Origin: Liolophura sinensis
Lineage: Eukaryota; Mollusca; Polyplacophora; Chitonida; Chitonidae
Reading direction: 5' to 3'
DNA: 64,000 nucleotides
Assembly: GCF_032854445.1 (NCBI RefSeq)
Contig: NC_088302.1
Coordinates: forward strand, 40,182,191 to 40,246,190
In this document: piece by piece, positions 1 through 11,126 of the stretch
How positions within the stretch are numbered: the first letter of the stretch is position 1
How the letters are laid out: every line of letters begins with the position of its first letter
The notes under the pieces: generated by a model
Told to the model about the DNA's origin: nothing
What the model saw: the letters and a program-made list of their open reading frames with translations, nothing else
Databases searched by the model: none
Translations under genes and position numbers: made by a program

Positions 1-3000
1 AGGCCTGAATGACTTTAACTAGACCATAACTTTTGCGCATCCATAAATACTTTCATTTTTAATAAAAAGGAAACTCTATAAAAACATAACCTATTAACTA
101 TTATTTGTAATGTAGGTCTTAAATATTAACGCAATGCGGAAGACATGACGAGGATAATTCATAACATTTACAATTAAGGTTATATTGTTGTCAAAAACTG
201 GTCAGAAAGTCTGTCTAATAGATACAAGGCTTGAGTTCAGTCCCAGCTAATGGATGACACAGCACATTTTGTTACCTGTTAATCTAGCCTTCAAAGCCAG
301 GCTCTGGGCTGTACCAGTACAATCCCTTATGTAAGAAGGTCACACCTTTATTTATGGTAAAGAGACATTGCTGCTACCTGTGATGGGATATGTGCCTCCA
401 CAAGCTGCTCCCATGTTGAAAGACCATACAATGACTTAACATGTTTAAACTCTATAAGGTTTGCCTGACCAGTTGATGGAGTACATCTTAGTTGACACCA
501 TTGTAACTGCTTTGTACAACAGGATATGCAGGTAGAAAACATTTTGCAGCCTGCATCCCATGTATACTGTATACAATAGACAAGGATCAGCTGAGACATG
601 GCCTATATATCATACAAGGTGGGGATATGGAATAATAAAGCATGTGTGCCAGTACTCTATATGTGAATGCCTGTGTCTATTACCCAAGTCTGTGGGACAA
701 TGATATCTTCCTCTTTATCATACATCAAGGTTCAGAAGATTCTCAGCCTATAACTTACATACATGTGCAGTATCTAGAACTCTACATATATCAAACAACA
801 CTCAGTTGCCCATGGAAGTAAAATGCCTATCAGTTTACCTTATAAAATATCTTTTGTCAGAGTTTTATTGGTCCGAGTAACACCTGCTCAGTCGCAAGAT
901 TGAAGTTTTCCTCTCAGATGTTTTAACAATAGTACCTGTGATGTCATGCAGTCTTTTGGATGTTTTGCGTATGTTGTAAAAAATATGCCCGGTAACCTTT
1001 TGTACAAAGTGCACCATTCTCCATTTGCACCTGTGTGTGTTTGAAGCTGTTTTAAATAATGTCATGTTTTTCTCAGACGTAGTTTATTGTTTGTGTACAG
1101 TGGAGGGAAGGCTGGCCAGTTTCAGACTGGAATTTAGGCTGTCTGTAGGAGGAAGATACCACTTGGAACGCAGACTTAGACGGATAATTTCACAGCGATA
1201 TGGAATTGTTGACTGTTTACCATTCTTTCATTACACAGCTCAGCGTTCAGACATGACGTGCATTCCTCAGATTTGCCTCCTATACATAGACTGCTAAGTA
1301 GAGTTTGCCTGCCATTAGCAATCTGCAGGGGTAGCACGGGCTACTAAAATACCCGTCTTTCAGGAAAACTGGTCAGAAATAAACCTTGCTCTTGGAAGCA
1401 CCCCAGGTAGACAGAGTACGTGTCAGCTACAATACATGTTTACGTCAGTTTACAACCCAAACATTCCCCCCTCCCCGAAGGCTGTTATATGGGGGTTTAC
1501 AGTCACGATGGTGAAGCCCTTGCTCTCTCTAAGGGATTTTCTGTACATGCTCATTGTATCTCATTGTATTATGATACCTGTCTTCAGCTAGATCAAGTAT
1601 AAACACAAACAGGAGTCTTGTATTGTAGATCATCAAGAGCTTATAAATCTTTAATAGGAAATACTAATGACAGTTTGATTGTGATACAACTCTTTTTTGA
1701 CATGCAACAGGACATCTTGCATATGAATTAGTGTTGCAGTTGAATGCAAGGCCTCATTTAGTTTTTTGGTTGAGTTCAAAATATTACATACCTGTACTTG
1801 CCACTTAGTTGCATATAAACAACTAAAATTAAAATAAGATAGAAAAGTAATATTTGTGTGTAAGTAAAGAACATACATGCCCTACTGGAAGACCATTTGT
1901 AGGTACATGTATGTGTATCAGCTAACTCTCTGATGGTACATTTCTGGCTTCTTCCTCAGAGAATGTAGGTTTATTTATTTATTTATTTTTTTATTTCATT
2001 GGTGTATTACGCTGTGCTCAAGAATATTTCACTTATACGACGGTTGCCAGCATTATAGTGGGTGGATACTGGGGGAAACCCACGACCATCCGCAGGTTGC
2101 TGGCAGACCTTTCCACGTGCAGGATGTAGGTATTGAGGTGATTAAAGAAAATCTTCCAGTATTGTGTGAAGGTGCCAAATCGCAGTGCTCATTTGAGATC
2201 CCACATTTTTTTTATGTGAAATTTCGTGCTTTTTTGTTACGGCATAGTTAATTCAGTTTTGTGTTTGCATGTGTGAGAGGAGACGAAAATTGACGTAAGT
2301 CCGTTTAAGTACATGTACGTGTGACTGCTGATTCAAAATGTTGTACAAGTCCTAAAAGTGCTTAAGGGTTGTGCAAACGTCAGTATTTGGAAATTCGTCA
2401 TTAACCTGAAGGGGAGGAAGCAGTGTGGTTAGGGATATTTTCTCCATAGGCCCATCTCTGGCTGCTACATTCTGTGCATGGGTGAGATGGTTTCATGGAC
2501 TGGCCAGTTCAGCTCTGCTGTAGACTCAGAGAAAACCCTACAGTGATACTTCCCCGTGCCCACGGACATATACCTTTTTTTTTTCCTCGGAATTCCTTAA
2601 TTGTTTTCTCTGCTAGTTCATATCCAGTGCAAACATGACACATACATGTATGCTTGGAGCAGCCGCTGTTCTAGCAGGCGTAATGCGTACTTATACCTGG
2701 ACTTAGCAGGGGTGAGATTACTGGGGATAATTGCTGAAGATTTAACATCATTTTTATTCTGCGCACTTCTTGAAAGCATGTGCCTTTATGATTCTGTTAT
2801 TTATTTATTTATTTTTTTTTTTTTTAAAGAAAATGACTTAGTTTCAAGGACGTTGTAAATTGGACAGTGCTTTCCAGTATTAAAGTAAGGCATTCAAACA
2901 TACATTATCCAGGAAGTAGCTCTATGACATCCAGGCATATTGTCATGTAATAGGTGTTGAGCATTGGCCCGTTGCATTATGCTAATTAATGCAAAGAACG

Positions 3001-4430
3001 TAAATGTATGAACATGATTCATTGTCATATTTCAATATGATCACCAATAAAGGTGATATCACTCTTGTCCTGGGTGGATAAAATTGAAGAACTGCACTAG
3101 GGTGTTGCATGGAACTTTAATATTGCTGAATGGTTTCTTCTGGCAGCTGAGCGAATACGCAGTGCTTGTTTACCTGAGGTAGGAAGATTCTTGTACAGTA
3201 TGTCCAATAACTGGACATATATATGATATCATTCAAATTGCTTCAGCAGCTAGTACAGTATACATGTATTATGTCATTTCTTACACTTTGATAGCAATTT
3301 GATATTATTCAAATTGCAGCAGCAGGGGCTTGGGCAATGTACATATATGTCATCTGCATGGACTTGTGGTGTTTGCGGTTTAATAGACCTGCTGATGTGG
3401 TTAATGCCACTCTGTGTAATTTACATGTATGAATAATGTGGTTTAAGTACACAAGCAACTGTGGGCCAACAGACTGGCAGTGTAGGTGGATGAGCTTTGC
3501 CCCACCCTGATCTGATAGAGGTGGGAAGGAGAGAGGGTAGACTGAGATCTGCATGTTGAATGGAATTCTCAGCCTGTCTCTCACCTGGAGTGTACTGGTG
3601 GATTACCTGTAATCTATGAAGTAGGTGGAGGTTAATCCTGTGTGGAATTTGAACAAGTACACACAGGTAGGTATAACAGGAGCCAGGTAACAGGTGGAGG
3701 AAACACTGACCCGGTATGTAGCACTTTGTGTGTATGACAGGTTGTGGCCATCTATCAGGAAATGTACTGGCCCTTATGTATATCCACTTCAATTTGTTCG
3801 CTCTCTTATCTCAGTGTTGTCTAATTAATTCACTAATTTGTTTTCACTTAAGCTCCAGTGTGTGCTAACTCATGTGGAATAATCTACCACTGACGTGTAT
3901 TTTATGTGTATGCTGTTTGCCATCAGGTCTCACTTCACAGCTCACTGCCAAAACCAGCCCGCTCGGCTATTGCCTTTCTCTATTTATAACCTGTCTGTTA
4001 GGAGATTACTGTCAAAGTCTCACACTTAGGCTGTGAGAGAAACAGGAAAAAAAGAAAAAAACACCAACGAAATTCCACTTTGACAGTTGCACTTTTGCTG
4101 AAGTGTAAAACAGTGTTTAAGGAAGCCTTGAGATGAAATTCCACATCTCATGTCAGCAGATTGTTGAGTGAAGTTTCAGTAGACTTTATTATGTATGGCG
4201 ATGGTTTAAAATGAAATACACAAACGGTAAGGTACAGTATATTTATGTGATTCCAGATTTCTCTTGCTGGTTCAACACAGGTGCAAAACTTAAACATTTC
4301 TACATGTACTTACCAGACCTTAGCTAGCATCCTATGTTGAATGGTCTCAGAAAAAAAAGTTTTAGTAGACATACATGTACGCATTAGTGCCTTATAAACT
4401 AAAGAATGTTATTGTCTTTATATTTTGTAG
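1..4430 (+). other. Probable GAB intron sequence upstream of the PH exon
   Basis: No convincing coding exon was found on either strand. I looked for the missing N-terminal PH segment (a GWL-K motif followed by basic residues, ending in phase 0 at a GT) and did not see it, so the first GAB exon probably lies before the window. Contents are AT-rich sequence, T-runs near 2576 and 2811, and one R1 SINE copy at 1967-2124. Confidence 0.5.
1967..2124 (-). repeat. R1 SINE copy (tRNA-derived family), 5'-truncated
   Basis: It has an (AAATA)n tail (seen as TTTATT repeats on +) followed by the family core, here GCTCAAGAATATTTCACTTA, then the GCCAGCATTATAG and AACCCACGACCATCCGCAGG blocks. It is the same element as the near full-length copy at 21690-21925 and lacks the tRNA-like head. 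Confidence 0.75.
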
Positions 4431-4728
4431 AAATGGAAGCGACGCTTTTTTGTCTTGTCCAAGCCAGCTGGTAGTTTACCTGGTCAGTACCTGCTAAGTT
4501 ACTATACAGATGAGTCATGCCGGCGCCGCAAGGGCCAAATAGACCTGGAGCAGTGTGAACAGATCATAGAATCCTTGGCCTCCGAGCAGTTCAAGAACCT
4601 GCTCTCAATCAAAACTTTCCACCGTCATAAAAAGCGGACATACTTCCTGGCCACAGAGACAGAAGAAGATATGACCACGTGGGTGAGGTACCTCTGTAGT
4701 GTCTGCGGACTGAAACAAGAGGATAAGC
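4431..4728 (+). CDS. GAB1: GAB exon: C-terminal two-thirds of the PH domain
   Basis: The acceptor TTTTGTAG precedes 4431 and the donor is GC|GTAAGT; 99 codons plus 1 nt. It begins KWKRRFFVL, the PH strand pair aligned with the AWKKRWFVL segment of GAB1, and ends with the PH C-terminal helix (TEEDMTTWVRYLCSVCG), including the near-invariant PH tryptophan. An upstream ATG is not the start: the reading frame runs through the acceptor, so this is an internal exon. Open frame past the donor into KRK is intronic. Confidence 0.9.
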
Positions 4729-7700
4729 GTAAGTAAACTCTTCCACTTTCAGCAGATGAGAGGGGAGGGATGGGGTGGTTTCTGGGCTGACCATACATAT
4801 AAAGTTGGTGTCATGGGCAATCTTTCTGTAAGTGTACTTCTATACATAAACTTCACTGACACTATGTGATTTGTTAAAAAGTCTATACTGTTTATGAAAT
4901 GCACTTTGGACCGCCAGGTCTCAAATACTTTGAACAGACTCTCGAATTACTTGATCTGTTGAACATAGAACAATACTCGTAGAACCAGTCAAAATACGTG
5001 ACGAGTTGGCATACTTACAGTAGCTGATCAGCTGATGTGATATTTATCACAGATTACGGATAATGAATAAATCGTACAATAATGTTAACCGTATTAAGCC
5101 CCTCTTTACAATCTGAAGAGTTAACCGTGCTTTTCTCTGATTAAAATTTTTGGAAAAAAAGGGTTTTTTTTAGTTTTTTTTCTTCTTCTTTAATTGTATG
5201 GGTAGCGGTGAGGGTTGTAAGCCTCATCAGAATTCCTTTTACTACCTTGGTATGTGGGAAAGTCATCCAGCAACCTGTAGATCATCTTGGGTATCCTCAG
5301 GGCTGTGCCCGGTTTCTTCTCACCATAATGCTTGAGGTCGTTGTATAAGTGAAATATTCTTGAGTACAGTGTAAAACACCAATCAAATAAATAAACTTAT
5401 TCTTCTGCTGACAAACTTCTGGCAATGTGTAATTTTTTCCTGAGTTATGTTTAGCTATTACTTTATGCAACCAAAAAAGAAAAACATCCTTAGAAGAGCA
5501 AATCCATTTGTGCGTTCTTATTGATCATCTCTTTTGAATACCTACCCGGTTTCAAACAACCTCGTTTATTCACATCTATGCTGAACCTCTTTTCCATCTA
5601 AAAATTGCTTGGTAAGTTTACTGTTAACCCAAGTGCATCAGCACTTCCCTAATTCGGTTTGAATCAAAATACTCTATCCATGAAGTGTCATGCACAGAAA
5701 AAGTGTAAAACAAAGGAAAGTAGGAAGACCAGTCGTGACTGTTGTCATAGTTGTGTTTTGGGTCTGCCGTACACTTACTGGTCAACTCTGGATAGTGAGA
5801 AGGAGCATGAGCATGTAGGGTCATTGTTGAAGGTACTTCAAGGAATTAAGGAAACTATAATATTGTTTGACCAGGAAAGAAACTGTCAGAAGCATCAATC
5901 CGGTTTGTAACCATTGACCTTTATCATGAGTTCCGTGTAGTCACATGTGGAAATGTAAGGAAGTGTTGATAATGACTCAGTGTGTCCATGTGTTTGTCTG
6001 CTGTTATGTAGATTTTGCTTAGATTACATGGTGGCCAGCGATATGTCAATGGTACATGTTTGACATAAGACATTGTCTTCTTTGCTGATGCATATAATAA
6101 GCCTGAAGTGGTTGTCTGTTTCAGCCGAGGACATCCCTCCCCCACAGCCTTCCGAGGCTAGTCGCCCTTTGCCTGTTAGGAAGCCCCCTCCAGCTAGCTA
6201 TAATGCCCTGAACCATGTGACAGGTGCTGAGGCCCAGTCCTCGTACCAAGACAGCGCCCACTCCCCCCAGGGCTCTCTGCCTAGCCCCTGTGAGAACTCT
6301 CCGTATTTGCACCTAAATGAGTGTCAGACAGGGAGACCAGGCAGGCAGAACAGCTCCAGCAGTATCCCTGAGGAACCTGCCCCTCACCCCCCAAATAAAG
6401 ACGGACCTCGTAACCTCTCCGTGATATCGGACGACGACCCTCATAGTAACTATGACTTCCCAAGGTCACGTGATTCAATGGACGACGGCCTGTACAAGGT
6501 GCCTCCCCCACGGCGCTCTCCAAGCCAGCTTGGACGGGAGGGGGCTAACAAATACGACACCCCACCCCACCAAAAGGGAGCGAGTCCACGGTCAAGCAGT
6601 AGTGAGAGTCAAGCTGGTGATTCAGCTTACTCTTCTGACCAAACCTACCAAAGCCCCCCACCCCCGGTGCAGTACTCACCTACACACTCCTCTGAGATCT
6701 ACGACAGCCCGCCACCGCCACGCAAGATCGTCACAGGCGCTCCTGAACGACCCCCGAAACCAGGTTCTGTGAAACCCTTGGGTCAGAAGCAGATATCACT
6801 CAGCGACAAGGTCCCGTCAAATCAGTGGCGAGATTCTCGCGAAGACAACTACGACGTTCCACCTTCGAATGCTGAATGTGTCAACCCCTTGTTCATGTCC
6901 CCTCCTCCGCCCTCTTGCCCTAACACCTCTCATAAATATGTGAACTCTACACCCGCACCCAGTGTGGAACAGTCAGATGATTCGTACCTAGAGTTTTGTC
7001 CGCCGGCTTCATGTAGAGGCTCCGTGAGGGCTTCCAGTGACTCTAGTTATCTGAACATGGACTCCATTCCTGGGGCTGTCAGGAGCAGTGTGCAGAGCAC
7101 TGGTTCTGGTGTGTATGCTGATATGAGAGGTTCCAGGAAGGATGCGGATGTGGCTGGGGGAAGATGTAGCAGTGTGTACCAGATGCCCCCAGCTATCCCG
7201 CGCCCTGTCAGCTTATCCAACAATGATGCCCCTGTACCGCCACCACGCCCACCAGCGACAACCAGCTACAAACAAAACACAGGTAATGTTTCTGGTAGAC
7301 AGAGTTATAACCCTTTGAATGTCATTTGTTTCATACCATGAATTTAGGGCATCTATATGTGATGATTTGGTATGATATGGCATGGTAATTTCTGTCAACT
7401 TAAATGACTTACAGTATTAATAATAACTTAATATCTTAAACTTACAGTAAATGACTGTATACCTGTAAGTTACATATTTTGCCAGAGTCTGAGGTTATGT
7501 TGGTCTTAGAAGGTGTGTTTTGAGGTTTGTTTGAAAGATAGAATGATATCCCACTGGGGGAAGATTGGGTTTCAGCACCAAATTTCATTACTAAGTTACA
7601 TATACTTGCCTCTACAAATGCACTTTTGGCAGCCAAATTTGAGTCATTTACAGTACATGTGTTTATGATGGCTTTATGGATTGAGTCCATGACATAGACG

Positions 7701-9799
7701 AGTATCTTGAAATATCTTGTGAGATCTCAAATAAGCTGAGAGAGCACCTTAAGATTGGGATGGACTTGAGTGTATGCGTACTTGTCTAATATTAATACTA
7801 ATACAAATATTAAGAGTTGTTGCTTGAGGTTTACATGTGTTTTATTGATTTATCTAATTTGACACCCCTGGTTTCAGTTACTCTTCAAACTTTCCAAGCA
7901 ACAAAGCACTCTTTTTTTCATTGAAATTTATGCATATAATTATAATGAAAACGATTTTAAACATGATGTGTTTGTGATACTGAAGATGCAAGCTTTGCAA
8001 AACTGCACAAATTATTTCTCTACACCCCATAGATCTCTCGGAATGTTTCAAAATTTTGATTGCAGAGGTGGTTGAAAAGATTGAAGAATTACGGTATCTT
8101 TACTTATTCATTTGGTTTTTGTTTAGTGTTGGTTTGTGTTGACACAATCTGTATTGTATGTGAATGTTAAGAAGGCAAGGAAAATGAACAACTTACCTCA
8201 GTGGAATCAATGAAATAAATCCATGTTATATATGTACAAGATTGTCTCCCTTCATAACCTTTGCCATGTTTGCAGAGGAGAGTGCAAGAAGGGCAAGATT
8301 TTGTTAAAAGTAGAAAAAAAAGTTTGCCCTTGTTCTCTGAGTTTATGTATCATTAAATTACATTGAACTTGTTTATGGGTAGAATGGTATGAAACATTTG
8401 ATCATGTACATGTAGGTAGTGTTTTATGACATGCAGAATTGAATAAAAGTCAGAGTGGAAGGATCAGTTTTTATCTTCACTATAAATCTTTGTATTGTAG
8501 TGTTGTATTGTGTTTTGTATTGCAGAAGAAGACACGTACACCATCTTCAGTTCTGAAAGAACACGAAGTTTTAAAAGAAATTTGGTAAAACCGGAAGCGT
8601 AAGTAACATTGTTGTCTTATCACACCATACCTAACAACAGGTTTTAAATGCCCAAAAAAGTGATTGATGGGATGAGGTTACATGGGTAGTTAGTCTGACT
8701 AGGGTCTTCTGTGGCTCAATGGTTATTGTGCTAAAGGGTCTCAGTATTAAAGTTTTTTTGCTCAGTGTTACCTGTCTGCACTAGCAGGTTCCAAGCTGTG
8801 TAAAAACACATCATTGTCTAAACTGCAGTGCTTGTGAACGACATGTTTCATCTTCACTTTATAAATGTGATTGCAGTATACACAGGGACATACTACAGAA
8901 AGGAACAGATGACTGTAAAAGTGCTTGGGACTCTTTGTTTTAGGCGGGCAGTCTTCCACTGTTGTATCCTGTGATTTTACACGGATGTTATTCTACCTTG
9001 TATGCGCATTCACTTCATGTATGTGGTGTTATCTCATACTGTGGGTGCTCTAATGTTACAGTGACAGCTCAACATCTCGAGTGAGCCCACGACCAAATGT
9101 GGCCCTGCCTAGCCGTCGGGGCCCCGCTGACCCCACCATTCATGGGGAGAGCTCAAGTTCAGATGAGGATGATGATGAGGATGACCGTAGTATTGATAGC
9201 GCCATGACAACTAACTCTAAACATGTATGTCTCTGTCACACTTACTGTTGTCAAAACCCTTCAGTTTACTCTGTGTTTTATCATTGTATCAAAGTGATAT
9301 TAAAATGGAATTAAAATGTCATTTATAAAGTGGTTTAAGCAACAATATTATGAGATTTACACTTTCTGAGTATGGCACGGTTTCTAGCTGACAATTAAGA
9401 CCCCATTTGTAAATGGTTTCACTTCTTCTGTAAGTCTTAAGTCACAAGTTCAAAACCCATGAAGGTCTCACTATGATATAGCTGCAGTATTGCCAAAGTG
9501 GTTATACGCCTCATTAAATCATTCGTTCATGCTGTGTGTTTTGATTGTTTTAGAGTGGCTCGTCTGGACTGTGGAGACAACCAGCACCAGCTCCTAGAAA
9601 GGCCGAGCCCGAGTTGAAGTACCTTGATCTGGATCTGGACGATTTGGCAGAAGGAGAGTCAGTCCAGAATCCGTCTCTTTCTGGTGGCGGCACTCTGACT
9701 GAGTACAGAGAAATTGACTTTGTGAAAACTCATGCCTTAAGTAAAACAAAACGATTCGTAGATGTGCAAAGGAAGAGTAATTCTGAAAGCTTACAGTGA
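4431..9799 (+). CDS. GAB1: GAB-family docking adaptor, 3' five coding exons (gene-level entry)
   Basis: Coding exons 4431-4728, 6125-7282, 8526-8598, 9062-9224 and 9554-9799 join in frame (junction phases 1, 1, 2, 0) to 645 residues plus stop. Vertebrate GAB1/GAB2 are near 700 residues, so only about the first 25 residues (start of the PH domain) are missing. GAB proteins are membrane-recruited scaffolds downstream of receptor tyrosine kinases: the PH domain binds phosphoinositides, RxxK/proline motifs bind GRB2 SH3 domains, YxxM sites recruit PI3K p85, and C-terminal tyrosines recruit SHP2. Seen here: the PH C-terminal half, RPPKP, YLNM, YADM, several YDxP sites, and the C-terminal pair YLDLDL and EYREID. 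All introns are GT-AG. No initiator exon is visible in 1-4430. The family call is firm; which vertebrate paralogue it matches best is not decidable, and invertebrates usually have one GAB, so the symbol is a family label. Confidence 0.9.
4729..6124 (+). other. GAB intron (PH exon to scaffold exon)
   Basis: A GT-AG intron of 1396 bp with phase 1 on both sides (c + cc gives Pro). It contains an A/T-rich tract near 5150-5190 and one R1 SINE at 5285-5395. The short open frames at 5624-5910 have no recognisable similarity or splice support. Confidence 0.8.
5285..5395 (+). repeat. R1 SINE copy, 3' half
   Basis: It reads GGGCTGTGCCCGGTTTCTTC, then ACCATAATGC, then GTGAAATATTCTTGAGTAC and ends CACCAATCAAATAAATAAA. 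This is the sense orientation of the R1 family with its A/T-rich tail. Confidence 0.75.
6125..7282 (+). CDS. GAB1: GAB large scaffold exon (proline/tyrosine-rich)
   Basis: 1158 bp between acceptor GTTTCAG and donor AG|GTAATG; phase 1 in and phase 1 out. About 385 residues, rich in Pro and Ser and probably disordered. Tyrosine sites by codon start: YDFP 6451, YKVP 6493, YDTP 6553, YDSP 6703 and YDVP 6850 (YxxP type, CRK-family SH2 ligands); YVN 6937 (GRB2 SH2 type); YLNM 7048 and YADM 7114 (YxxM, PI3K p85 SH2 ligands). SH3 ligands: RPPKP at 6748 fits the GAB RxxK motif for the GRB2 C-terminal SH3, and PVPPPRPP starts near 7231. Ligand assignments come from known SH2/SH3 specificities and are untested here. 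The ATG at 6073 lies upstream of the acceptor, in intron, and is not a start. Confidence 0.92.
7283..8525 (+). other. GAB intron
   Basis: A GT-AG intron of 1243 bp, A/T-rich and without coding signal. 8031-8100 holds a fragment ending GGTTGAAAAGATTGAAGAAT, which resembles the terminal inverted repeat of the M1 MITE-like family. Confidence 0.75.
8526..8598 (+). CDS. GAB1: GAB small exon with RNLVKP motif
   Basis: 73 bp, acceptor ATTGCAG, donor GC|GTAAGT; completes a Glu codon from the previous exon and ends two bases into the next. It encodes EEDTYTIFSSERTRSFKRNLVKPEA. RNLVKP resembles the second GRB2-binding site of vertebrate GABs (RNLKP type) but has one extra residue between Arg and Lys, so binding is uncertain. 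Phase agreement at both ends is the main support for such a short exon. Confidence 0.8.
8599..9061 (+). other. GAB intron
   Basis: A GT-AG intron of 463 bp. 8706-8745 (TGTGGCTCAATGGTTATTGT) resembles a tRNA A-box head of a degenerate SINE; no B box is convincing nearby. Nothing else seen. Confidence 0.65.
9062..9224 (+). CDS. GAB1: GAB exon with acidic serine tract
   Basis: 163 bp; acceptor TTACAG, donor CAT|GTATGT. It completes an Ala codon and ends on a codon boundary. The product contains VSPRPNVALPSRRGP and then SSSSDEDDDEDDRSIDSA, a Ser/Asp/Glu-rich stretch typical of CK2-type acidic linkers (inference). In vertebrate GABs the region before the SHP2-binding tail is also Ser-rich and disordered. 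Confidence 0.85.
9350..9520 (+). repeat. R3-type SINE, degenerate copy
   Basis: It includes a B-box-like word CAAGTTCAAAACCC (about 9448) and the tail GATATAGCTGCAGTATTGCC followed by a CATTAAATCATTCGTTCA end. The same tail is on the minus strand at 36418-36485. The left part (about 9355-9400) resembles the tail of the R2 element at 22400. It straddles the 9225-9553 intron. Confidence 0.55.
9554..9799 (+). CDS. GAB1: GAB terminal exon with two SHP2-type phosphotyrosine sites
   Basis: Acceptor TTTTAG; 81 codons plus TGA at 9797-9799. ELKYLDLDLDD (Tyr codon at 9620) aligns with the VEYLDLDLD site of GAB1, and LTEYREIDFVKTHAL (Tyr codon at 9704) takes the place of the VDYVVVD site. In GAB1/2 these two tyrosines form the bidentate activator of SHP2 (PTPN11). 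The 27-residue spacing is close to that of GAB1. The second site keeps a hydrophobic residue at +3 but is otherwise diverged. The protein ends NSESLQ. Confidence 0.92.
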   Translation, partial: SGSSGLWRQPAPAPRKAEPELKYLDLDLDDLAEGESVQNPSLSGGGTLTEYREIDFVKTHALSKTKRFVDVQRKSNSESLQ

Positions 9800-10906
9800 C
9801 CAAAGAAATGCGTGTTTTTTGTGTGAAGAGGGAGATGTTTGAAATATGGAGAGGCATTCGCTGGGATCATAAGTGCACTTGATGGTTTATCGTGACACAG
9901 CAATCAAAAACGTCATTTCCCTGCCAGACATGGATGCCCCGCTGAACCACCCAGTGATGTCACATAGATATGTACATACATGCAGATGCATGGTGTATTA
10001 TATGTATGTTCATGCAGAGGCTGTAGAATGTACAGGAAAATGTCTTAAGCATTACCAGTCCATGACAAATTCACAATTACTGCTGGAGTGAGAAGCAAGG
10101 ACAGCTTGACTGACCTTTTGTTAGTCTCACATACAGGTGTTGAATACAATAAAAAGGCTGCCCTTGGTCACATGTGAAAGCTTGTTTATAAACACTATGC
10201 TGTTACTAGACAGATTTCACTGGTGTTCTTGTTAAAGGAATCAAGGCTGCTCTTGCTGCAGCCTTATTCTAACATCAGTAATCAGTATACAGCAGATGTG
10301 GTCAGATGGGGAGCTTGATGCTCATTGAAAACTTGTGAGTAATGTTATGAAAGTCTGTTGGCTGTAAGTAAGGAAGAGTTACTGCCCTTGTGCTATGGTG
10401 TTAGTAGTTACCTCCCTCTATAATGGTCTAGCACACTGAACTACTCCTGCTGTTAATACTAGGACTGAGAAATGATTTCTTGAATAAAATACTAAGAGCA
10501 AAATACTGATGAATGGCAGTTCATGTATAAGGTATAAAGGTGTAGCAGTTCATGTGCCTGATAGGGCAACCAAACAGGCTACAGAATTAAACACAGCGAT
10601 GTCTTTTGGATTGTAGTTTAGTTTGATAGAATGATATAGTCATCTCTATTTTCTATGTGGGTTTTGCCTCTTTCTGACACTGTGATGAACATTGCCAGAT
10701 GCAAGCTGCATTCAGGACTGGTTGGAAACTTTATTACAATTATCGAGTTGTTGATGATGAGAACGCATATGTTGATAGTCTTTATCTTGGAAGTCTTTTT
10801 TTTTTTTCCTGTTGATGCCAGTCAGTGTCCTGTGAGATGTTGGCTACTGTTGTTGGCTATGAAAACGAAATACCTCTTCAATGGATAAAAGCTTATCTGT
10901 ATTGAT
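9800..10906 (+). other. GAB 3' untranslated and downstream region
   Basis: No coding signal after the stop. AATAAA words occur at 10148-10153 and 10483-10488 and are the plausible polyadenylation signals (3' UTR about 350-700 nt). The short open frames here have no recognisable content. Confidence 0.5.
10148..10153 (+). promoter_or_regulatory. Candidate polyadenylation signal of GAB
   Basis: The first canonical AATAAA downstream of the GAB stop (349 nt after it). A second lies at 10483-10488. RNA evidence is needed to choose between them. Confidence 0.35.
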
Positions 10907-11126
10907 CTATGTGGACCCATTCTCTGTGTAGGCCCATTCAATTTGTGGACACATTCACTGTGTGGCCCTATTTGCTGTGTGGCCCTATTTGCTATGTGGA
11001 CACGTTCGCTGTGTTGACATGTTTGCTGTGTGGATCCATTCGCCGTGTGGACATGTTCATCGTGTGGACCCATTCAATGTCTGGCCTATTGACTGTGTGG
11101 ACTCACTCACTGTGTGGACCCATGCG
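10907..11126 (+). repeat. 17-bp minisatellite, about 13 units
   Basis: Consensus CTGTGTGGACCCATTCA with frequent ACC/CCT and CAT/CGT variants; one unit near 11077 is 16 bp. Unit boundaries add up to 220 bp. It lies about 1.1 kb behind the GAB stop, either in a long 3' UTR or just downstream. The 17-bp period shifts frame each unit, so the overlapping open frames are accidental. Confidence 0.9.

Noticed and set aside
1025-1297. 90-codon + strand frame considered as the missing GAB first exon
   Set aside because: It has no PH-start motif and no donor in the required phase; its composition is ordinary intron-like.
5659-5910. Open frame in the GAB intron considered as an extra exon
   Set aside because: The flanking exons join perfectly in phase 1 without it, and the sequence resembles no GAB segment.
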